Assembly: GCF_051401765.1 (NCBI RefSeq)
Contig: NW_027480566.1
Span: forward strand, 1,051,001-1,115,000
Reading direction: 5' to 3'
Source: Calliopsis andreniformis
Lineage: Eukaryota; Arthropoda; Insecta; Hymenoptera; Andrenidae
DNA length: 64,000 nt
Shown here piece by piece: positions 54,134 to 63,287 of the stretch. The first letter of the stretch is position 1. Each line of letters begins with the position of its first letter. The notes under the pieces were generated by a model. That model was not told the DNA's origin. It did not search any database and saw only the letters and a program-made list of their open reading frames with translations. The position numbers and the translations under genes are program-made.

Positions 54134-54408
54134 AAGGATTTCCTTAGTAGCGGCGAGCGAACAGGAAAGAGCCCAGCACTGAATCCCGCGGTACTGCCGC
54201 AGGGAAATGTAGTGTTCGGGAGGATCCGTTTATCCCGTGACGTTGCATCGCGTCCAAGTCCATCTTGAATGGGGCCATTTACCCATAGAGGGTGCCAGGC
54301 CCGTAGCGACCGGTGCGCGTCTCGGGAGGGTCTCTCCTTAGAGTCGGGTTGCTTGAGAATGCAGCCCTAAGTGGGTGGTAAACTCCATCTAAGGCTAAAT
54401 ACAACCAC

Positions 54409-54450
<42 letters not shown>

Positions 54451-55306
54451 AACTTTGAAGAGAGAGTTCAAGAGTACGTGAAACCGTTCAGGGGTAAACC
54501 TGAGAAACCCAAAAGTTCGAAAGGGGAGATTCATCGTCGACAAATGCTGGCTCCCGTTGGTGCGCGAAACCCCGAAAGGGGTGTCCGTCGCTTTTCCGCA
54601 AGGAGGGCGCACGGATGTTACGGCCAACGGCGAACGTTCCGGCTACGTAGACGTGCACTTCTCCCCTAGTAGGACGTCGCGACCCGTTGCGTGTCGGTCT
54701 ACGGCCCGGGCGGTTAGACCGTTGCGTCGCCTTGTGCGTGCGCGACGGACCCTCGGTGACCCGACCGGCTGCGCGACGGTGTTCCCCCAGATGGTATCGG
54801 GCCGCAACCAGTCTTCTCATTCGAACGGTGCGTCAGGCCCGCCGCAAGCTCGGTCAGCTTTGTTTGCCCTGTGGTACGGACGTCTTTCCCGTTCACGGGC
54901 CTGGCCAGCTGTTAGCCGGCGGAGCCCTCGGACTGGCCAAGCTTTGAATTACCTGTCGGCGGCGCTATTGCTTTGGGTACTCTCAGGACCCGTCTTGAAA
55001 CACGGACCAAGGAGCCTAACATGTGCGCGAGTCATTGGGATGAGTAAACCTAAAGGCGAAATGAAAGTGAAGGTCGTCCTTTGCGTCGGCCGAGGGAGGA
55101 TGGGCGCTGCATAGTGCTCCGCACTCCCGGGGCGTCTCGTTCTCATTGCGAGAAGAGGCGCACCTAGAGCGTACACGTTGGTACCCGAAAGATGGTGAAC
55201 TATGCCTGGTCAGGACGAAGTCAGGGGAAACCCTGATGGAGGTCCGTAGCGATTCTGACGTGCAAATCGATCGCTGGAACTAGGTATAGGGGCGAAAGAC
55301 TAATCA

Positions 55307-55354
<48 letters not shown>

Positions 55355-55663
55355 CACTCACTCCTCCGTTCCTTCGGGGACGCGTCGAGTCTCATCTGGT
55401 AAAGCGAATGATTAGAGGCCTTGGGGCCGAAACGACCTCAACCTATTCTCAAACTTTAAATGGGTGAGATCTCTGGCTTGCTTGGTTCATTGAAGCCACG
55501 AGATTTCGGATTAGAGTGCCAAGTGGGCCAATTTTGGTAAGCAGAACTGGCGCTGTGGGATGAACCAAACGCAGAGTTAAGGCGCCTAAGTCGACGTTTA
55601 TGGGATACCATGAAAGGCGTTGGTTGCTTAAGACAGCAGGACGGTGGCCATGGAAGTCGGAAT

Positions 55664-55701
<38 letters not shown>

Positions 55702-56720
55702 CTAGCCCTGAAAATGGATGGCGCTGAAGCGTCGCGCCTATACTCTGCCGTCAGCGGCAAGTGGGGAGGGACGGTGCCATTACTGGTGACCGTCCTCCAT
55801 GAAGCCCTGACGAGTAGGAGGGTCGCGGCGGTGTGCGCAGAAGGGTCTGGGCGTGAGCCTGCCTGGAGCCGCCGTCGGTGCAGATCTTGGTGGTAGTAGC
55901 AAATACTCTAGCGAGACCCTGGAGGACTGACGTGGAGAAGGGTTTCGTGTGAACAGCCGTTGCACACGAGTCAGTCGATCCTAAGCCCTAAGAGAAATCC
56001 TATGCAAATGTGGTGTCCTAAAATCAATGTCTGCAAACATATTATTATACAAAGAGATAAATTGAAAGATAAAAAAAGAGACACACACACGTTGGGCGAA
56101 AGGGAATCCGGTTGCTATTCCGGAACCCGGCAGCGGAACCGTTTAACATCCGGGCCCTCATTGAGTGTTCGTCGGGGTAACCCAAAATGACCTGGAGAAG
56201 CCGTCGGGAGATCTGGGAAGAGTTTTCTTTTCTGTATAAGCGTTCGAGTTCCCTGGAAACTTCTAGCAAGGAGATAGGGTTCGGAACGCGAAGAGCACCG
56301 CAGTTGCTGCGGTGTCTGGATATTCCCCTCGGACCTTGAAAATCCAGGAGAGGGCCACGGGAGGTCTCGCGCCGGTTCGTACCCATATCCGCAGCAGGTC
56401 TCCAAGGTCAAGAGCCTCTAGTCGATAGATTAATGTAGGTAAGGGAAGTCGGCAAATTGGATCCGTAACTTCGGAATAAGGATTGGCTCTGAGGAGCGGG
56501 GCGTGTCGGGCTTGGTCGGGAAGCGGGTCTGGCTGACGTGCCGGGCCTGGGCGAGGTGAAGGGTCTTAGACTTCGGTCGACGTCCTGGGATCCGAACTCG
56601 GTCCCGTGCCTTGGCCTCCCGCGGATCTTCCTTGCTGCGAGGCTTCCGCGTCGGTTCAGCCGTCGCGTGTCGTTTCTTCGGCCGCCATTCAACGCTCGGC
56701 TCAGAACTGGCACGGACCAG

Positions 56721-56754
<34 letters not shown>

Positions 56755-56778
56755 CGATGGCCCCCGCGGGTGTTGACG

Positions 56779-56827
<49 letters not shown>

Positions 56828-56829
56828 AA

Positions 56830-56869
<40 letters not shown>
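54066..56869 (+). rRNA. 28S rRNA: 28S rRNA, 5' part (up to the R2 insertion)
   Basis: The large subunit rRNA starts near GACCTCAGAGTAGGCGAG, followed by the conserved CGCTGAATTTAAGCATATTA (about 54091), TAGTAGCGGCGAGCGAAC (about 54144), AGATGGTGAACTATGCCTGG (about 55190), AAATGGGTG and the AACGGCGGGAGTAAC core at 56841-56855. It stops after ACTCTCTTAA (56869), exactly in the R2 target. The following two bases of the canonical target, GG, are missing. The remaining 28S is split by two retrotransposons, so this gene copy is expected to be non-functional. Confidence 0.96.
55991..56092 (+). other. AU-rich 28S expansion segment (D7a), candidate hidden-break region
   Basis: Between CGATCCTAAGCCC and TTGGGCGAAAGGGAATCC the sequence is strongly A-rich (ATTATTATACAAAGAGATAA and similar) and variable. 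In many arthropods the D7a loop at this position is excised to give the 28S alpha and beta fragments. The sequence shows the composition and location; cleavage itself cannot be seen from DNA. Confidence 0.5.
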
Positions 56870-56982
56870 CTCGCTCAGTCGGCCTGTTAAGGGAGCCATG
56901 GTTACAGGGTAGGTGATGCGTCTTACAGACCTCTCGTCAGGTCCTTAGCCTCTCCCTACCAAGTGGCTGCACCCACCTCCCC

Positions 56983-59900
56983 GTGGTGCTCGCCGGTAAC
57001 GGTGGCAGGGGATTTTTTTTCCCCTGTTCACCGGCTAAGAGGTGCAGCTGCGAAAGGGGCCCTTGGGGTTGCCAGCCCCACCGGCCCGTAACTTGTGTTG
57101 GCCACAAAAATAAAAACAATGCCTCGGATGGAACACCTAGGGGGGTGCCCACTGGTGCCCCCCTGCCAACACAAACCCCACAGCCGGGGCCGAGCTCGGG
57201 CGCAGCCCCTGCCCAGCCGGTCTCGTATTTGTGCGATTTTCCGGGCTGCGGAAGACCATTCTCCACCAAGACCGGGCTTGGCGTCCACCGAAGGCGTGCA
57301 CACCCCGATTGGACCGATGACGCAAACCGCGCGGCGCCAGTGAAGGCTCGTTGGAATCACGAGGAGCTGTCTTTGCTGGCAAGGCGCGAGGCGGAGTTGG
57401 CCATGACGGGTGTTCGGTTCATCAACCAGGCACTCCTCGGCTTCTTGCCCGGACGGACACTCGAAGCACTAAAGGGCGCCCGTAAGCGCGGGGACTACCG
57501 GGCGCTCGTAGAGGAGCACATTGCACGCATGAAGCGGGGGTCCATGGAGTCGGCGACTGGTGTCACCCCGACCGCAGGTGAGGATGAGGAATGCGATCGG
57601 GCCCTCCTGGGGTATTTTCGCGGCCTCGAGCCCGTCGGCGCGGACGCGTTCAGGTCTGAGAGCTTGGACGCGATTTGTGCAATGGTGGGCTCTGAGGACC
57701 GCGGAACTACTCTGGAGAAGCGGACCGCATACCTGGTGGACGTGTTTCCGCCTCCTCGCCGGGTGGGCCCGGGGGGACACCACCGCCGTAGAGTGGCTCA
57801 ACCGTTGCCGCTTTCGCGACGCAAGCAGCGCAGGGTCGACTATGGTAGAGCGCAAAAGCTCTGGCATAGGGATCCAAGACGCTGTTATGATGCCGTGATG
57901 GACGGCCCCGTAGTGAACCAGAGCCTCCCCAAAGAGGTAATGGTTCCCTATTGGGAGTCCATCATGACCAATGCGCGCGGGGGTGGCCCGATTGAGGCCG
58001 AACAAGAGGAGATTATCCCCTCCCTATGGGCTCCCGTCACGCCGGACGAGGTCCGGGAGGCCCTGCCGGATCGGAAGACGGCACCTGGTCCTGATGGCAT
58101 CACGGCGCGGATCCTCCGCCGAACCCCCCTCGAGGTTCTGTCGAGGATCTGTACGCTATTTATGTGGTGTCGCAGGCTCCCATTACACCTTAGGGAGGCT
58201 AGGACGGTGCTGATTCCGAAGATTCCGAATCCTGCGTCCCCGTCGGACTACCGCCCCATTACCGTACCGTCGACCCTTGTGCGTTTATTCCACAAGGTGT
58301 TGGCGGGAAGGATGGGGCGTTCCATCCGGCTGGACGACAGGCAGCGGGCCTTCCGGATCACGGACGGATGTGCGGACAATGTGTTCCTGCTAGACCTCGT
58401 TTTGCGGTACCACCACTCTCGCCACAAGCCGTTGCACGTAGCGTCGATAGACGTGGCGAAGGCCTTCGATACCGTCTCCCACCGTTCGATTATCGAGACG
58501 CTGCGGGCTAGGGGCTGTCCAGCGCCTATGTTGCTATATATGGAGTCGGTGTACTCCGATGCTCTCACGACCATTGTGTCGGGCGGGAGGCAGTCTCATG
58601 CCATTCACCCGGCGCATGGGGTGAGGCAAGGAGATCCCATGTCTCCATATGTATTCAACATGGTGCTGGACTTGCTCCTCAAGCGTCTACCACCGGACAT
58701 CGGTGCCGATGTCGACGGTGTGAGGGTCGGGGCGGCGGCCTTTGCCGATGACCTTGTCCTGGCGGCCTCGACGCGGTTGGGGTTGCAGCGGCTGCTTGAC
58801 TGTACGGAGGGCTTCCTGGCGTCGTGCGGCATGACCGTTAACGTCGGGAAGTCTTTTACCATCTCACTCGGAACGGTTCCCCGCCAGAAGAAGACCACCG
58901 TGGATGAGGGCGACTTCTTCCTTGGTGGTCAGAAGCTGGCGGCTATGAAAAGGACTGACCAATGGACGTACTTGGGTATCCCGTTTACTCCAGAGGGACG
59001 TCTCCGTTCCGACCCGGCAGTCTCGTTGGCCGCTGCACTTGCCAAACTATCTAGAGCCCCATTAAAGCCGCAGCAGAGATTGTTTGCGCTGCGGACATAT
59101 CTGCTGCCGGGCCTCTATTATGCCGCGTCGTTGGGTTCCGTCAGGGCGGGATCGCTCGTTCGGTGCGATCGTGCTGTCAGGGCGGCTGTGAGGGGGTGGC
59201 TGGACTTGCCGGCCGATACCATCACGGCCTACTTCCACTCCACCATCGAGTCGGGAGGCCTGGGGATTCCATCGCTCAGGTGGTGCATCCCCAGGATTCG
59301 GCTAAACCGGCTGCAGTCTCTGTCCCTGTCTGCCGTTGCTGCCACTGCTCAGCCCGGTGAATATCTTCGGCTCGAGATCGGGAGGGCACGTCAGTGCCTG
59401 AACGATCACGGCGAACTTGTGGACACTTCTGTGAAGGAAGCGCGGCGTTGGGCCGCGTTACTTCATGGGAGTGTCGACGGGGGAGCTTTGAAAGAGTCGA
59501 AGAGAGTCCCTGGGCAGAACAGGTGGATACGGGAGGGCACGCGCTTCTTGTCGGGGGCGGACTTCGTCCAAACCTGCAAGTTGCGCATCAATGCTCTCCC
59601 AACTAAGTCCCGAACATCACGGGGCCGGAGGCAGGACAGACTCTGTAGGGCCGGCTGCGGTCACCCGGAAACCCTCAACCACGTGTTGCAGCAGTGCCAC
59701 CGCACGCATGATGCTCGCGTGAGGCGGCATGATGCTGTAGTGGCGTACCTGGCACGTGGGCTTGAGCAAAAAGGTTTCCGGGTAGAACGCGAGCCGAGGT
59801 ACCGAACCGATGAGGGGGTGAGAAAGCCGGATATCATCGCGACGAGGGAAGGCAAGTGCGCAGTCATCGACGCGCAGGTGGTCGGTGATCAGTCGATCCT

Positions 59901-60186
59901 GGATCTTGCGCATCGTCGTAAGGTCCAGTATTATGCTGATAACGCGAGCCTCCACCGGGCCATTGCGTCTAGCAGTGGAGCGGGGGAGGTGAGCTTTCAC
60001 TCGGCCACCTTGTCGTGGAGAGGACTGTGGAGTGCGAAGTCCGTCAAGGGGTTAACCAATGCCGGGTTGATGAGCAAGCGAGACCTGAAGGTGGTATCGT
60101 CGCGGGTCTTGGTTGGGGGAGTCGCAGCCTGGAGACTATTCAACCGCAGAATATCTACGCGGTTCGACCGTGCTGGAGTCGGGTGA
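56983..60186 (+). CDS. R2 reverse transcriptase / site-specific endonuclease
   Basis: This is a 1,067-residue open frame counted from a GTG at 56983. The frame is open from 56917, after the TGA at 56914, and contains no ATG before residue 141, which lies beyond the zinc finger, so translation must start at a non-AUG codon or by another mechanism. Domains in order: one C2H2 zinc finger (C84, C89, H102, H107); a Myb-like DNA-binding segment (about 124-185, beginning W-N-H-E-E-L); the reverse transcriptase (about 340-640), with KTAPGPDG at 365-372, SIDVAKAFD with D490 and D496, GVRQGDPMSP at 546-555 and the FADD catalytic motif at 587-590; a CCHC motif (C888, C892, H900, C905); and a PD-(D/E)XK-type endonuclease with RHD at 915-917, KPD at 948-950 and D963. 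A single N-terminal finger is the R2-D-type layout. No stop or frameshift is present, and the length is normal for R2. The protein nicks the 28S gene and copies its own RNA there. Confidence 0.95.
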   Translation: MVLAGNGGRGFFFPCSPAKRCSCERGPWGCQPHRPVTCVGHKNKNNASDGTPRGVPTGAPLPTQTPQPGPSSGAAPAQPVSYLCDFPGCGRPFSTKTGLGVHRRRAHPDWTDDANRAAPVKARWNHEELSLLARREAELAMTGVRFINQALLGFLPGRTLEALKGARKRGDYRALVEEHIARMKRGSMESATGVTPTAGEDEECDRALLGYFRGLEPVGADAFRSESLDAICAMVGSEDRGTTLEKRTAYLVDVFPPPRRVGPGGHHRRRVAQPLPLSRRKQRRVDYGRAQKLWHRDPRRCYDAVMDGPVVNQSLPKEVMVPYWESIMTNARGGGPIEAEQEEIIPSLWAPVTPDEVREALPDRKTAPGPDGITARILRRTPLEVLSRICTLFMWCRRLPLHLREARTVLIPKIPNPASPSDYRPITVPSTLVRLFHKVLAGRMGRSIRLDDRQRAFRITDGCADNVFLLDLVLRYHHSRHKPLHVASIDVAKAFDTVSHRSIIETLRARGCPAPMLLYMESVYSDALTTIVSGGRQSHAIHPAHGVRQGDPMSPYVFNMVLDLLLKRLPPDIGADVDGVRVGAAAFADDLVLAASTRLGLQRLLDCTEGFLASCGMTVNVGKSFTISLGTVPRQKKTTVDEGDFFLGGQKLAAMKRTDQWTYLGIPFTPEGRLRSDPAVSLAAALAKLSRAPLKPQQRLFALRTYLLPGLYYAASLGSVRAGSLVRCDRAVRAAVRGWLDLPADTITAYFHSTIESGGLGIPSLRWCIPRIRLNRLQSLSLSAVAATAQPGEYLRLEIGRARQCLNDHGELVDTSVKEARRWAALLHGSVDGGALKESKRVPGQNRWIREGTRFLSGADFVQTCKLRINALPTKSRTSRGRRQDRLCRAGCGHPETLNHVLQQCHRTHDARVRRHDAVVAYLARGLEQKGFRVEREPRYRTDEGVRKPDIIATREGKCAVIDAQVVGDQSILDLAHRRKVQYYADNASLHRAIASSSGAGEVSFHSATLSWRGLWSAKSVKGLTNAGLMSKRDLKVVSSRVLVGGVAAWRLFNRRISTRFDRAGVG

Positions 60187-60447
<261 letters not shown>

Positions 60448-61535
60448 GGTGGGCAGCGGTTAAGATCCCCAATGTCGCCTGAGGTGTCGGGTTGGGCTTG
60501 CCCAAACTAGTATCCTAGACTGGGGGGAGCTGCAGGGACTCGGTCCTCATAGTGGTTGTCCTGCGCAGAGACGTGGCTCCGTCTCAGAAGCGCCCCCGAA
60601 TGCAAGATCTGATCGATTGAGACCGCACACTAAATGCAGCCACGCAAAAAGCGAATAAGCACCATCGAGAGGTCTCGTCCAACCTCTCATCGCTGGACCC
60701 CATGGTTGGTGTGGATGGGTTCCCACTAGGCCATGGGCTTCCGAAACATCTGGAAGACGGGAATGTCCCGTGAAACGGTGCAAAGCAATACGCCGCTGGA
60801 AACCCGGCTATTGCAGTGTGCGTTGAGTGTTCAGAGGTTTATACCGAAGGCACTCAACAGGCCTCAACGGGGGCGTTATGCCTTTGTCCGCACAGGACTT
60901 GGGCGCCAGGGCAATCGGGAGTCCGATGTCTTATTGGCGATCACGAAGCGTAATATACTATCTGAGCTGGTCTTAGCCTCTCGTGACGCAAATCGTTATG
61001 ATCTCGAACCTCCACGCGGTCCCACCGGTCGGCTTACCCCTCTTCGGAGGGCGAAAGAGCCAAGCAAATCGGATCTTAGCGAGGCGGCCCAAAGGGCCTT
61101 TGGCTCAAGTGCCCAGTTCCATGCATTGTGTGGGCCCAGAAAAGGAACGGGCTACGAACAGTGGGGTGCCTGTTCGAAATCACCACCTCCTGCGTGTTTG
61201 CCGTGCGCGGCGACCCGTGTCGTCGGAAAAGGGGATCCTGGGATCTGAGGGGGCCCTCTCCTGCGGGTGAGACGTCCCCAACACGTACCTTTGGCCTCCG
61301 CTTCGACTAGACGGGCGGCTAGGCGAGAAAAGTAGCCCTTTGCCTAGTCAATCGGCTTGGGGAATGACCATACGTGCTTGCACGAGTGGGTTCTCTCTGG
61401 GCGAGGAAGCAGGCCCTGGAGTCAGGGGAGACCCTGTCGGCCTTGGCTGTGCGGACTATATCCCGGGTGATGTCCTAACCCGGTGGATGCCGGGTTCCAT
61501 ATTGAGGGTCCGAGGAGGCTGGGGCACACACCGGG
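60448..61535 (+). other. R1 5' untranslated region
   Basis: About 1.09 kb precedes ORF1. The last in-frame stop before ORF1 is the TGA at 61503-61505. The region holds an ATG-initiated open frame of 171 codons (60733-61248) in another frame, with no recognised domain. It is treated as non-coding or a possible upstream ORF rather than a gene. Confidence 0.8.
60733..61248 (+). other. Possible upstream ORF in the R1 5'UTR (171 aa)
   Basis: This frame opens with ATG at 60733 and ends with TGA at 61248. The predicted protein has a mixed, arginine-rich composition, no membrane segment, no metal-binding motif and no domain I recognise. It could be chance in GC-rich sequence or an upstream ORF that tunes ORF1 translation. 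Conservation in related R1 copies would be the test. Confidence 0.2.
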
Positions 61536-63287
61536 ATGAAACAATCTATATACGCTATGGATAATATAAAGCCCAACCAAAAAACCACAAAGCAGGCGCA
61601 AGTAGTGCTTCACGATGTGAAGCGCGAAATGGCCAAAATGAACGCGAAGGCTGCTTCCAGCAGCCTAGCGGGACGCTCCAGCGCGAGGCTTGCGGCGAAG
61701 GACGCGAAAGCGTCTACCCGCAAGGCCTCGGCAGGCAAAGTAGCTCCCTCCCGGGGGAGCGAAAAGGGCCGAATAGTTGTTAATCCGGTCGCCCGGATGA
61801 GCAGCTTGAGAGAGAAAGAGACTGCGCGCAGTCTCAAAAGCGTGAAACCCGCGCCCGCTGCTGATAAGGACGCCGCGCGCGGGTTAGCGCTTAAGAAGGA
61901 CGGACCCCGTGGAAACACGGGCAAAACTCCACCAAAGGTGGTGGTGAAGGCGGAACCGCCAAGCCCCACCAAAGGCAAAGACCCGGTCGCTGGGGATAAG
62001 GAACCCGACCGGGTAGTGGGCCAACAAGTATCGAACGTGTCCCCTGTCGTAGCGGAAGCTAAGGCTGAGATGAAGGCAGACGCTAAGGCTGACGCCAAAG
62101 TCAAGGCTAAGGCTAACGCGAAGAAAGGGGACCAGAAGGGAAGGGCACCGTACTCCACGGTGCCTGGGACCACCGTGAGGCCTCTCGATCTCATCAGAGA
62201 CGAAGCCCGAGCCAAGGTGTCGGACGTAAGGTCTGTCTGTTTTCAGAAGGAGTCTAAGGTAAACAGATGGGCTGCGTCTAGTATCCTTGGACATGCCGAC
62301 GCGCTCTACCAGTTGGTACAGGAGCTGCTTCTTCGGAACAGCTTCTTAGAAGGCCAGCTGGCCGCGGTGCGCAGCGACGTTAAAAAGTCGCAAGCGGCCG
62401 TAGAGAGCGCGGTCAAGAGATCGCTGAAGGCGCCCCCGCAGCCCAAAGCGATCTCCCAACCGGCGAAGCGCGTGTCGACCTACGCCGATGCGGTGAAGGT
62501 CGACGCTCCGAGAGTTTCCCCAGACGCGGTGCAGCCGCCACGTAATGTGGTGCGCATCTTCCCGCCGAAGGGCAAAGTACAGGACAGCGACGCGACCAAG
62601 CGTAAAGTCCTGTCTTTGGTGAAACCGCTGAAGGCACAGATCCGCGTGAAGTCAGTTCGACGCATCCACAACGGTGGCATCGCCGTCGAGACCGATCGCA
62701 AAGAGGATCTCGCTGCTTTCACAGGGAGTAGCAAACTCAAGGAGGCAGGACTGTCGGTCTCCGTCCCGTCTAAAAGGAACCCTACACTTATTGTGTACGA
62801 CGTTCCTAAGGCGGTGAAAAAGGAAGACGTCGGCTTGAGTATCTGGAAGCAGAACCTGGCTGACCTGACTCAGAAGGATGTGTCCTCTGGCCTGAAGGTG
62901 CGGTTTGCAACCACACCGAAAGGCAAGTCGGAGGCTGCCAACTGGGTCGTAGAGGTGAGCCCAATGGTTCGCAACAGACTCAAGAGCTCTGGTCGGGTGT
63001 TCATAGGTTGGATGTCCTGTCGAGTACAGGACTACATCTGTGTCACCCGTTGCTTCAAGTGTCAAGCCTTTGGCCACACAGCGAAGCATTGCCGATCGGA
63101 TGAGGTCTGCGGTCACTGCTCCGAAAAGGGGCATACCTTTGCCACCTGCAAAAGCAAGGACAAACCTCCCGTTTGCTCCAATTGCAAAGCAGAGGGCAAG
63201 AAGCACAACCATAGGTCGAGAGACATAACTTGTGCGGCTTATCAAGCCGCTTCTGTGCAGGTAATCTCGCAGACCAATTATGGTTAG
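61536..63287 (+). CDS. R1 ORF1 protein (gag-like nucleic-acid-binding protein)
   Basis: This 583-residue protein starts at ATG 61536, the first ATG after the in-frame stop at 61503. Residues 1-220 are low-complexity and rich in Lys, Ala and Pro, with an Ala/Lys repeat run around 173-200. Residues about 245-295 look like a coiled coil (LYQLVQELLLRNSFLEGQL and following). A central globular part, about 335-500, corresponds to the conserved gag region of R1-clade elements. Three zinc knuckles close the protein: C506-C509-H514-C519, C525-C528-H533-C538, and a looser third with C547, C550, H557 or H559, and C566. Such proteins bind element RNA and form the ribonucleoprotein that reaches the rDNA. 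ORF1 overlaps ORF2 by 8 bp. Confidence 0.93.
   Translation: MKQSIYAMDNIKPNQKTTKQAQVVLHDVKREMAKMNAKAASSSLAGRSSARLAAKDAKASTRKASAGKVAPSRGSEKGRIVVNPVARMSSLREKETARSLKSVKPAPAADKDAARGLALKKDGPRGNTGKTPPKVVVKAEPPSPTKGKDPVAGDKEPDRVVGQQVSNVSPVVAEAKAEMKADAKADAKVKAKANAKKGDQKGRAPYSTVPGTTVRPLDLIRDEARAKVSDVRSVCFQKESKVNRWAASSILGHADALYQLVQELLLRNSFLEGQLAAVRSDVKKSQAAVESAVKRSLKAPPQPKAISQPAKRVSTYADAVKVDAPRVSPDAVQPPRNVVRIFPPKGKVQDSDATKRKVLSLVKPLKAQIRVKSVRRIHNGGIAVETDRKEDLAAFTGSSKLKEAGLSVSVPSKRNPTLIVYDVPKAVKKEDVGLSIWKQNLADLTQKDVSSGLKVRFATTPKGKSEAANWVVEVSPMVRNRLKSSGRVFIGWMSCRVQDYICVTRCFKCQAFGHTAKHCRSDEVCGHCSEKGHTFATCKSKDKPPVCSNCKAEGKKHNHRSRDITCAAYQAASVQVISQTNYG

Noticed and set aside
48742..56869. Open frames of 60-185 codons inside 18S, ITS and 28S
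   Set aside because: They lie within rRNA genes or spacers and overlap conserved rRNA sequence in several frames; none has a protein domain.
56937..60000. Minus-strand and alternate-frame ORFs across the R2 coding region
   Set aside because: They are shadows of the GC-rich R2 ORF, which alone carries the expected catalytic motifs in one continuous frame.
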